Shown piece after piece: positions 1 through 5,938 of a DNA stretch of 7,967 nt (position 1 is its first letter; each line of letters opens with the position of its first letter). The position numbers were made by a program, and so were the translations under genes. The stretch covers positions 1 through 7,967 of the forward strand of contig JBGUJH010000025.1 of the NCBI GenBank assembly GCA_045113775.1. The letters run 5' to 3'. The notes beneath the pieces are model-generated. The model saw only the letters and a program-made list of their open reading frames with translations, was not told where the DNA came from and searched no databases. This DNA comes from CAG-791 sp045113775. Its GTDB lineage: Bacteria > Bacillota > Clostridia > Lachnospirales > Lachnospiraceae.

Positions 1-540
1 CGGATCGGCAGCAGGACACTCCGGATCATAGGACTGGAGGCATGCAGGAAGGGGCTTACCGGACTCTGGTTTCCGGAAAAGAAATTACTTTTTGCCGGCG
101 AAGCGGTAGGTGCTGATGAAGTGCCGGGAGTGTACAGCTGGGATCCGCAGGTGGATACATTAGGGTTGCAGATCGAGGTTCTCCGACGGGTCAAAAGACT
201 GTGTCCTCAGATGATTCTGCCGGCAAGAGGCCGCTGCATCGGTGTAGATCAGCAGGGAGAAAAGGGCGCGGAAGAATGCCTGAAAGTACTGGATGCCATG
301 CTGGGGGGATACTGTCTGCGGATCCTTGAGGTCTACCAGAAGGTTCCCGCCCGGGGAGGCATCCGATCTGAAGAAATGTTTCAGGAGGATGAGTCTGCAG
401 GCATTGCAGACACGGAAAGCGGCCTGAAGTATTTGCTTTACCGCAGATATATTCGACAGACTGAGACTTCTGACGGATTTGTCTATGAGCGCGGCAGCAG
501 GCGGCTGACGGACTGGAATCTGCAGGAGAAGGATGAATGA
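1..540 (+). CDS. Partial metallo-beta-lactamase-fold protein, apparently lacking metal ligands (C-terminal part)
   Basis: The frame is open from the first base and ends with TGA at 538-540, giving 179 residues; the true start lies upstream of the window. Residues 7-40 resemble the second half of a metallo-beta-lactamase (MBL) fold: a beta strand, a turn where the family normally has the PGHTPGS-type histidine, then FPEKKLLFAGEAVG, matching the usual 'lLFtGDav' strand. Residues 53-80 are a helix followed by MILPARGRCI, matching the usual 'vvLPGHG' motif. The histidine of the first motif is absent, GD is GE, and the histidine of the last motif is replaced (LPARG), so this half of the metal site appears degenerate. 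Residues 141-164 look like a small winged-helix wing, as in the C-terminal domain of many MBL hydrolases. It could be a pseudo-enzyme with a binding or regulatory role. Two stem-loops follow the stop, so it is probably a separate transcription unit from the oxidoreductase operon. The fold call is by eye. Confidence 0.6.
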   Translation, partial: RIGSRTLRIIGLEACRKGLTGLWFPEKKLLFAGEAVGADEVPGVYSWDPQVDTLGLQIEVLRRVKRLCPQMILPARGRCIGVDQQGEKGAEECLKVLDAMLGGYCLRILEVYQKVPARGGIRSEEMFQEDESAGIADTESGLKYLLYRRYIRQTETSDGFVYERGSRRLTDWNLQEKDE

Positions 541-551
541 CAGGGAAACTA

Positions 552-581
552 CTGTTCACGCCCTCGACAGGGAGTGAACAG
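552..581 (+). terminator. Stem-loop after the MBL-like gene, possible terminator
   Basis: CTGTTCAC (552-559) pairs perfectly with GTGAACAG (574-581). After one G/A mismatch, CCCT (561-564) pairs with AGGG (569-572) around a CGAC tetraloop. A second small hairpin, AGGG-AAAAA-CCCT (588-600), follows and leads into ATTTTAG. The position, 11 bases after the upstream stop codon, suits a terminator. There is no good T-run directly after the main stem, so it could instead be an RNA-stabilising or regulatory structure. Confidence 0.5.
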
Positions 582-647
582 CAACACAGGGAAAAACCCT
601 ATTTTAGATGAGGGATTCCCCCGATATTTTTGTTATTTGATTTTTTT

Positions 648-653
648 TATAAT
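648..653 (+). promoter_or_regulatory. Possible -10 element for the oxidoreductase operon
   Basis: TATAAT matches the sigma-A -10 consensus exactly and sits in the most AT-rich patch of the window (about 624-661). It lies about 120 bases upstream of the first operon gene. I see no convincing TTGACA-like -35 at 16-18 bases upstream, so activator dependence is possible, or the match may be chance in AT-rich DNA. If used, it would give a leader of roughly 110 bases that includes the 692-719 inverted repeat. Confidence 0.35.
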
Positions 654-691
654 AATTTTAGAAGGATTTAGACAGTGTTGTCTGCCCAAAC

Positions 692-719
692 AAAGAGTCT
701 CTATTGAAAGAGACTCTTT
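692..719 (+). promoter_or_regulatory. Perfect 11-bp inverted repeat in the operon leader (attenuator or operator)
   Basis: AAAGAGTCTCT (692-702) and AGAGACTCTTT (709-719) are perfect reverse complements around the loop ATTGAA; a T follows at 720. As RNA this is a stable hairpin ending in four U residues, so it resembles a weak intrinsic terminator. It lies 53 bases before the ATG of the catalytic subunit and inside any transcript starting near 660. It could be an attenuator, a 5' stabilising hairpin or a dimeric regulator site. A smaller inverted repeat, AGACA-GTGT-TGTCT (670-683), lies just upstream. Confidence 0.5.
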
Positions 720-772
720 TGAGTACTGCAGGGGAGTAACAGGGTTTCAACTTTGCAAGGAGGGGTACAGGT

Positions 773-3370
773 ATGGATAAAGAATTGAAATTGACCAGAA
801 GAAAATTTCTCCAGGTATCGGCAGCGGCCGGCGCCGTTGCCGCTGCGGGAGGAATTGAGCTTGCGGCTCATGCCGCGCCGGATGAAGAGGCGAAAAAGGG
901 TGAATTGAAGTATGTGCGCACCACCTGCGCGCCCAACTGCACCGGCGGCTGCGGACAGCAGGCATGTGTTTACAACGGAGAGATCAAAGATATTATTCAG
1001 GCATCGGACTACGAGGATTCCGAGCACAATCCAAGAGGATGTCTGAAGGGCATCTCTTTCTCCAATCTGATTTACGGACCTAACCGTATGCACGGGCCTC
1101 TCAAGAGGATCGGAGCTCCCGGCGAGGATGAATTTGAGGAGCTGAGCTGGGAGGATGCACTCGATCAGGCGGCTGCGGAGCTTCGCAGGATCAGCGACAC
1201 CTATGGCCCTGAGTCCATCGCCTGTGTCGTCCAGGTCGCGGGCACCGGCCACGTGGCAAAGGGCGCGATCTCAAGAATCGCGACACTCAACGGCTGGGCC
1301 ATGATGGGCGGCTACGAGATGAACGGCGACCTGCCCATGTCCGCGCCGATCACCTTCGGCGTGCAGTCCGAGGAGCTTGAGACTTACTGCTGGCTGGATG
1401 CCAAGTACATCATGTGCTTCGGTTCCAACCCCATGCAGACCCGTATTCCGGACGCCCATTTCCTCAATGAGGCCCGTGAGAACGGCGCAAAGCTTCTGGT
1501 CTTTGACCCCTGTTTTACTGCGACAGCTTCCAAGGCGGATGAATGGTACTCCATCAAGCCCTCCAGCGACGCGGCAGTGGCGCTCGGCTTCGCCAAGGTC
1601 ATTCTGGACGAGAAGCTCTATGATGCGGACTTTATCCGCAAATTCACGGATATGCCGATCCTGATCCGGAGCGATAATCAGAAGAAGCTCCTGGCAGCAG
1701 ATGTCGAGGGACTGGAAGTACCCGCGGATATGCCCGAATACAGGCAGGCCTTTGTTGCTTACAGCAAGGGGAAACCTGTCACTGTCAATCCCGAGAAGTT
1801 TGACCTGCCCATGGATACGCAGCTCGAAGGTGAAGTGACCATCAGGCTCAGGGATGGCAAGAGCGTCAAGTGCCGGCCTGTCTTCGACCTGCTCAGCGAG
1901 ATGGCATCACAGTGGACGCCGGAAGCGGTCGAAGCGGAGACGGATATGCCTGCCTCCGAGATTCCGAGGATCGCGCGGGAAATAGCGACGATCAAACCCG
2001 TTCATATCATGTACGGCGCCTCCAACTATCAGTGGTACCACGGAGACCTCAAGGGCCGCGCCCTGTCCCTGCTCGTAGCTCTGACCGGTAACATCGGTCA
2101 TCTGGGCGACGGTTTCTCCACCTATGCCGGCCAGTACAAGATGCGCTATAAAGGCGGCGCCTGGTGGAATGTGCCGGAGCTTCCCGACAAGAAGCCGGCA
2201 GGAACCTCTTTCGCCTACATGCTGGACTACACGCTCAACGATTATGCGAAAAACGGACCCCGTCCCACGATGACCTGTCCCTTCCCCAAGAGCGGCATCA
2301 AGGCCTGGATCCTGTATTGCTGCAACGCATTTGATCAGCACAATATCGCCAATGTCCTGCGCGAGCAGGTCGAGAGCGGACAGCTCGAGTGTGTGATCAC
2401 CCTGGACTTCCAGAAGACCACAACGAGTAAATATGCGCATTTCTGCCTGCCCGGTGTCAGCTGGTATGAGAAGACCGAGCTGGTATCCACACCGATCCAC
2501 CCTTATGCCCAGCTCATGCAGCCGGCCATCGAGCCCCTGTACGACTGCAAGCCCGAGCTCTGGATCATGCGCGAGCTGGCAGACCGTGTCAATCCCGGAG
2601 ACAGAAAGTGGTTTTACCCCGATCTGGATCCCGACAAGGCCGCAGAGGAAGTCATCAAACTTACCTGCGAGACCGGCGGTATCGAGATGGAGGGAGTCAC
2701 TCTCGAAAAACTGAAACAGGGCCCTGTCAAGCTCCACCACGAGAATCCCGGACGCAAGAGGATCCCCTTCTACGAGCAGATCCAGGGCGGACAGCCCTTC
2801 CCGCCGGTCAGTTATCCCATGACCATCGACAAGACAGCCCAGTTCGTCAAGAGCGGAAGGATCGAGTTCTACAAGGACGAGGACACCTTTATCAAGGTCG
2901 GCGAATGCCTGCCTGTTCACAAACCGCCGTTTGAGGAGACTGAGTATGTGCTCAATCCCGCGGCGAGGGAACTTTACAAATATACCTATATCACACGCAA
3001 CAGTATTCACCGTGTACACTCCACGCACTCCAACAACCAGATGATGCGGGAACTGCAGGATGACAGCGCCAAGGTCTACCTCAATCCGGATGACGCCGCG
3101 GAAAAGGGAATTGCGGCAGGCGATCTGGTCGAGGTCTTCAACGACAGAGGCAAACTCCTTGCGGAGGCCGTTCTGGATCCCGGTGTGCGCACCATGACCG
3201 TCATCTTCGAAGAAGGATGGTGGAGCCGTTACACGCATGGAACTTCCTACAATACACTGCTCTATCCCTGGATCAATCCGGTACATGAGGTGTATTTTGT
3301 CTCGCAGATGTGGGCGCCCAACACCTCCTGGAATGAGTGTCTGGTCGACTTCAAGAAGGCAGAGATCTAA
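773..3370 (+). CDS. Tat-exported molybdopterin oxidoreductase, catalytic (alpha) subunit, type II DMSO reductase family
   Basis: This 865-residue protein starts at ATG 773, preceded by AAGGAGGGG at 757-765. Residues 8-35 are a twin-arginine signal (TRRKFLQVS, then an Ala/Gly-rich core ending near AHA-A), so the mature enzyme acts outside the cytoplasmic membrane. Cys52, Cys56, Cys60 and Cys90 form the Cx3Cx3Cx29C site for the N-terminal [4Fe-4S] cluster; Lys92 follows in RGCLKG. The stretch YEMNGDLPMSAPITFG (181-196), followed by GSNPMQTRIPDAHF, closely resembles NarG-type enzymes, in which the Asp of 'SDLPP' binds molybdenum; Asp186 is the matching residue here. The C-terminal part (about 745-865) is a molybdopterin dinucleotide-binding domain with HRVHSTHSN, a GD-V-V-ND-G motif and an LVDFKKA end. 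Size suits the family. The family includes nitrate, selenate, chlorate and perchlorate reductases and dehydrogenases of hydrocarbons and dimethyl sulfide, so the substrate remains open. It is the first gene of a four-gene operon. Confidence 0.93.
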   Translation: MDKELKLTRRKFLQVSAAAGAVAAAGGIELAAHAAPDEEAKKGELKYVRTTCAPNCTGGCGQQACVYNGEIKDIIQASDYEDSEHNPRGCLKGISFSNLIYGPNRMHGPLKRIGAPGEDEFEELSWEDALDQAAAELRRISDTYGPESIACVVQVAGTGHVAKGAISRIATLNGWAMMGGYEMNGDLPMSAPITFGVQSEELETYCWLDAKYIMCFGSNPMQTRIPDAHFLNEARENGAKLLVFDPCFTATASKADEWYSIKPSSDAAVALGFAKVILDEKLYDADFIRKFTDMPILIRSDNQKKLLAADVEGLEVPADMPEYRQAFVAYSKGKPVTVNPEKFDLPMDTQLEGEVTIRLRDGKSVKCRPVFDLLSEMASQWTPEAVEAETDMPASEIPRIAREIATIKPVHIMYGASNYQWYHGDLKGRALSLLVALTGNIGHLGDGFSTYAGQYKMRYKGGAWWNVPELPDKKPAGTSFAYMLDYTLNDYAKNGPRPTMTCPFPKSGIKAWILYCCNAFDQHNIANVLREQVESGQLECVITLDFQKTTTSKYAHFCLPGVSWYEKTELVSTPIHPYAQLMQPAIEPLYDCKPELWIMRELADRVNPGDRKWFYPDLDPDKAAEEVIKLTCETGGIEMEGVTLEKLKQGPVKLHHENPGRKRIPFYEQIQGGQPFPPVSYPMTIDKTAQFVKSGRIEFYKDEDTFIKVGECLPVHKPPFEETEYVLNPAARELYKYTYITRNSIHRVHSTHSNNQMMRELQDDSAKVYLNPDDAAEKGIAAGDLVEVFNDRGKLLAEAVLDPGVRTMTVIFEEGWWSRYTHGTSYNTLLYPWINPVHEVYFVSQMWAPNTSWNECLVDFKKAEI

Positions 3371-3396
3371 GTAAGCCGAAAGGAGAATGAATACAA

Positions 3397-4143
3397 ATGC
3401 GTTACTGTATGGTTATAGATCTGGACAAATGTATCGGGTGCCAGACCTGCGCAGTGATCTGCAAAATGCATCACGCCCAGCCGCAGGGAACCTGGTGGAA
3501 CAGGGTCTTCACGCAGGGATCCGACTATCACCAGTCTGCAGTCGGCACCAAAGACGGCTTTAAAATCGAATATCTCCCGGTGTCCTGCCAGATGTGCGAC
3601 AATGCCCCCTGTGAGAGAGTCTGCCCCACAGGCGCGACTTACAAGAATGAAGAGGGCATGATCCTGGTGGACTATGACCGCTGCATCGGCTGCCGCACCT
3701 GTATGGCGGCATGCCCCTATGGAGTGCGCCAGTTCAACTGGAAGGATCCCAAAAAGGCAAAGGAAGAGGCCGGCTATGCATATGGCTATCCCTTTGATGT
3801 CACAGAAAAGGGCAAACGCCTGGTCTACACCCAGGACCGTCCGGCAGGTGTCGTGGAAAAATGCACTTTCTGTGTTGAGTGCATGAATGCGGACGGCACT
3901 TATGATGCTCTTCCCGCCTGTGTCCGCGCCTGCCCCGGAAAGGCACGTTATTTCGGCGATCTGGATGATCCCAAATCCGAAGTGAGCCGCCTGGTCAGCT
4001 CCAAACAGGTCTTCCGTCTCAAAGAGGAGTACGGCACGGAGCCCAAAGTCTACTATATCTCCTCTACCAAGAGCAAAAATGTCGAGGGTCCGTGGACGGA
4101 ACAGTCCTGGGAAAATAAGACACCGAACACCATCATACCGTAA
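3397..4143 (+). CDS. Four-cluster 4Fe-4S electron-transfer (beta) subunit, DmsB/NrfC-like
   Basis: This 248-residue protein starts 26 bases after the catalytic gene, with AAAGGAG at 3379-3385 ahead of the ATG. It has no signal sequence, so it would leave the cytoplasm bound to the Tat-signal-bearing alpha subunit, as known for related complexes. Four cysteine groups are visible: C12-C15-C18-C22; C64-C67-C72-C76; C96-C99-C102-C106; and C156-C159...C175-C179. All sixteen ligand positions are cysteine, so four [4Fe-4S] clusters are expected. In NarH-type beta subunits one cysteine is Trp and a [3Fe-4S] cluster forms; this protein follows the DmsB/PsrB pattern instead. An extra Cys162 lies just after the CTFC pair. 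The C-terminal tail after about residue 185 carries no further cysteines and resembles the short tails of DmsB-like proteins. The predicted role is to relay electrons between the NrfD-like subunit and the molybdenum site. Confidence 0.93.
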   Translation: MRYCMVIDLDKCIGCQTCAVICKMHHAQPQGTWWNRVFTQGSDYHQSAVGTKDGFKIEYLPVSCQMCDNAPCERVCPTGATYKNEEGMILVDYDRCIGCRTCMAACPYGVRQFNWKDPKKAKEEAGYAYGYPFDVTEKGKRLVYTQDRPAGVVEKCTFCVECMNADGTYDALPACVRACPGKARYFGDLDDPKSEVSRLVSSKQVFRLKEEYGTEPKVYYISSTKSKNVEGPWTEQSWENKTPNTIIP

Positions 4144-4154
4144 GGGGGACAGCT

Positions 4155-5369
4155 ATGAAAAAATTATCTGCCAAAAAAACAGCTGCCCTGGTCATAGGCG
4201 CGGCTATGTGCGCCGCAGGACTTGCGGCGTGGATCTATCAGCTGGTTCAGGGCATGCAGGTCACTAACCTGCGCAACAGTTTTACCTGGGGACTCTACAT
4301 GGGAAGCTTTGAGTTCTTCATCGCGATGGCGACAGGCGGTATCCTTGTATTCTCCATTGCTTATCTCTGGAACATTGAGACCTTGAAGCCCTTTGTCAAA
4401 ATTGCGTCCATCGGCTCCCTGGCTTGTGTTGTCGCGGCCGGCGTCGCGATTTTTGAGGATTTGGGCGAACCCTTCCACGCACTTTATATGATCATCACCC
4501 CAAATGTGGGCTCTCCCCTGTTCTGGGATGTGGTGATTCTGACCCTGTACGTGATCGTCTGCCTTGTTGCGGTAGTGCTCACGCTCCTTCCCGACACGAA
4601 AAAACATGTCCATGACCGCGGTTACAGGATGACCAACGAAGAGAACTGCCGGCGCTTTTCCTTTATTGCCTTTCCCATGGCTTTTCTTCTCAATATCATC
4701 ACCAGCTTCATGTTTGCGACACAGAACACCAGGGAGTGGTGGCACAGCGCTCTGATTCCGGTCAATGCCTGCGCGGAAGCGACAGCCGTCGGTCTGTCTT
4801 TCACCATCCTTCTCTGTGTGCTGATGGTCAGACATGAGATTTTTGTTGAGAACAGTGACGGAATCCGTCTTCTGTCCCGCATCGCAGCTGCATCGATCGC
4901 TGCCTACATTGTCATGTCCTTTATCGAGATCGTTCCGCTTGCCTGGAGCGGCACACAGGAGAGCCGGCATCTGCTGCATCTGATCTTCCACACCTACGGA
5001 CCGCTCTTTTGGCTGGAGATCCTCCTGCCTCTGCTGGCAATGATCCTTTTCCTGGTCGGCGGCGGTCTCGGAAAGGAACTGGTCTCAGTGGCAGGCATCC
5101 TGGTTATTGCGGGTATTTTCATCCAGCGTATGATGCTGCTCCTTCCCGCTTTCAATTCGATTCCGCTCACACTGCCTGTGGCGGGAAAGCTCTGGACCTT
5201 CCCGATCGCGGTCGGAACCTTCACGGAAGGGGAGGACGTTTTCGTCCGTTTCTGGAATTACGTGCCAACCGCTGTTGAGTGGATCGTCGGTATTCTGCCT
5301 GTCGGTCTGATCGTATTCGTGATGGCCGCGGCGGCGATTCTGTTCCGCCTGAATCCCGGAGAGGAGTGA
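4155..5369 (+). CDS. nrfD: NrfD/PsrC-like integral membrane subunit, quinone-interacting
   Basis: This 404-residue protein starts 11 bases after the beta-subunit stop, with AAGGGGG (4142-4148) overlapping that stop codon. About ten hydrophobic segments are visible, near residues 8-32, 44-73, 79-105, 119-145, 167-190, 200-225, 237-262, 281-303, 308-333 and 373-398. The second segment carries FTWGLYMGSFEFFIAMATGG, a typical start of the NrfD/PsrC family. DLGEP (residues 102-106) and the VGSPLFWD loop (118-125) also fit that family. Members anchor periplasm-facing iron-sulfur/molybdenum modules and exchange electrons with membrane quinones without haem. The 'nrfD' label names the family, not nitrite reduction. 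True type II enzymes such as NarGHI, SerABC and ClrABC normally use a haem b gamma subunit, so pairing an NrfD subunit with this alpha subunit is unusual. I see no histidine pairs that clearly suggest haem. Confidence 0.9.
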   Translation: MKKLSAKKTAALVIGAAMCAAGLAAWIYQLVQGMQVTNLRNSFTWGLYMGSFEFFIAMATGGILVFSIAYLWNIETLKPFVKIASIGSLACVVAAGVAIFEDLGEPFHALYMIITPNVGSPLFWDVVILTLYVIVCLVAVVLTLLPDTKKHVHDRGYRMTNEENCRRFSFIAFPMAFLLNIITSFMFATQNTREWWHSALIPVNACAEATAVGLSFTILLCVLMVRHEIFVENSDGIRLLSRIAAASIAAYIVMSFIEIVPLAWSGTQESRHLLHLIFHTYGPLFWLEILLPLLAMILFLVGGGLGKELVSVAGILVIAGIFIQRMMLLLPAFNSIPLTLPVAGKLWTFPIAVGTFTEGEDVFVRFWNYVPTAVEWIVGILPVGLIVFVMAAAAILFRLNPGEE

Positions 5370-5371
5370 TC

Positions 5372-5716
5372 ATGGGACTTGGAGCCGGTGAACTGGCCCT
5401 GATCCTGGTGATCGCCTATGTGGTGGTCGGACCGGAGGATATGGTCAAGCTCGCGAGAACTCTTGCCAGGACCCTGCGGCAGCTCAGAAAGCTGACTGTG
5501 GACCTGCACGAGGAGGCAGTAGGAGGAATCAATCTGCCCTCTGTGCCGGACCTGGATTTCAACCCGGATGCCGCAGGACGGAAAGACATAATAAAAGACG
5601 CCGCGGGATCCGTAACTTCGGATCTCGACGGCGTCCTGAAGGAAATTCAGAAGGCTGAGGAAAAGCTCAGGGAAAATCAGAAGGCTGAGGAACAGTTCCG
5701 GGAAAAAACGAACTGA
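5372..5716 (+). CDS. TatA/TatB-family twin-arginine translocase subunit, tail ending in a frameshifted repeat
   Basis: The chosen ATG (5372) lies two bases after the NrfD stop and is preceded by GGAGAGGAG within the end of that gene. An upstream in-frame ATG region near 5279 would overlap NrfD by about 90 bases and is rejected. The product is 114 residues. Residues 1-19 form the short N-terminal membrane helix with a polar Glu7, followed by a VVGPEDMVKLART hinge and the amphipathic helix up to about residue 45. The hinge with GPE and the Glu near position 7-8 look more like TatB than TatA. The rest is a variable charged tail ending in imperfect KAEE-LRE repeats. Its place as last gene of an operon whose first product has a Tat signal suggests a dedicated export component; TatC is not in the window. 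One extra A at 5703-5708 ends the frame early; with one A fewer the protein would be 147 residues, ending at 5816. Confidence 0.85.
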   Translation: MGLGAGELALILVIAYVVVGPEDMVKLARTLARTLRQLRKLTVDLHEEAVGGINLPSVPDLDFNPDAAGRKDIIKDAAGSVTSDLDGVLKEIQKAEEKLRENQKAEEQFREKTN

Positions 5717-5806
5717 GGAACAGTTCAGGGAAAAACGGACTGAGGAACGGCTCAGGGAAAAACGAACTGAGGAACGGCTCAGGAAAAAACGAACTGAGGA
5801 ACAGCG
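5653..5806 (+). repeat. Tandem repeat, 27-30 bp unit, spanning the end of the Tat-like gene
   Basis: Six related units follow each other: 5653-5682 (30 bp), 5683-5710 (28 bp), 5711-5737, 5738-5764 and 5765-5791 (27 bp each), and a partial copy 5792-5806. The consensus is roughly RACTGAGGAACRG followed by YTCAGGGAAAAACG. In one continuous frame the units encode a charged nine-residue repeat like TEEQFREKR. The 28-bp unit has six A residues (5703-5708) where an exact copy would have five. This moves the ribosome out of the repeat frame and into TGA at 5714-5716. Units after it are therefore untranslated unless a frameshift or a length change restores the frame, in which case translation runs to TAA 5814-5816. 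Confidence 0.88.
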
Positions 5807-5826
5807 TAATATATAAGGTATCTCAC

Positions 5827-5863
5827 TCGGGAATCCTCTTGTCTGTTTCAATGGGATTTCCGA
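5827..5863. other. Stem-loop in the gap between convergent genes
   Basis: TCGGGAATCC (5827-5836) pairs with GGATTTCCGA (5854-5863) over ten positions, one a G-T wobble, around a 17-base loop. It lies just downstream of the repeat region and ahead of the convergent iron-sulfur gene, where a terminator for the operon would be expected. No T-run follows on either strand, so a terminator role is only possible. The remainder of 5817-5905 shows nothing else I can support. Confidence 0.3.
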
Positions 5864-5900
5864 ATGATGATAAAGGGATGTTATGGGTAACCGTGTCCGA

Positions 5901-5938
5901 AAAGACCGGGGCGCGCTTAAATGGACAGCTCGCCCCGG
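5901..5938 (-). terminator. Probable intrinsic terminator of the minus-strand iron-sulfur gene
   Basis: CCGGGGCG (5906-5913) and CGCCCCGG (5931-5938) are perfect reverse complements separated by 17 bases. Read on the minus strand, this GC-rich 8-bp stem is followed by TCTTTT, a short U-tract in RNA. The TAA stop codon of the gene lies in the loop. The stem, tail and position suit a Rho-independent terminator, although the loop is long. Confidence 0.55.

Noticed and set aside
637..650. FNR/CRP-type box beginning with TTGAT
   Set aside because: The matching ATCAA half is missing; it is only a T-rich run next to the -10 candidate.
574..780. 68-residue plus-strand open frame in the operon leader
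   Set aside because: It has no good ribosome binding site, spans two stem-loops and the AT-rich promoter patch, and overlaps the start of the catalytic gene. Its composition does not look like a protein.
1907..3286. 459-residue minus-strand open frame inside the catalytic gene
   Set aside because: It is fully antisense to a strongly supported molybdopterin oxidoreductase. Long antisense frames arise easily from codon bias in GC-rich genes, and no family motif is visible.
773..3370. Catechol dehydroxylase or DmsA-type assignment of the catalytic subunit
   Set aside because: The cysteine spacing (Cx3Cx3C) and the GDLP/QTRIPDAHF signatures fit the type II group better than the Ser-ligated DmsA pattern. 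As I recall them, catechol dehydroxylases have a different N-terminal cysteine pattern.
5653..5806. CRISPR array
   Set aside because: The units are directly adjacent with no spacers, and they encode a protein repeat.
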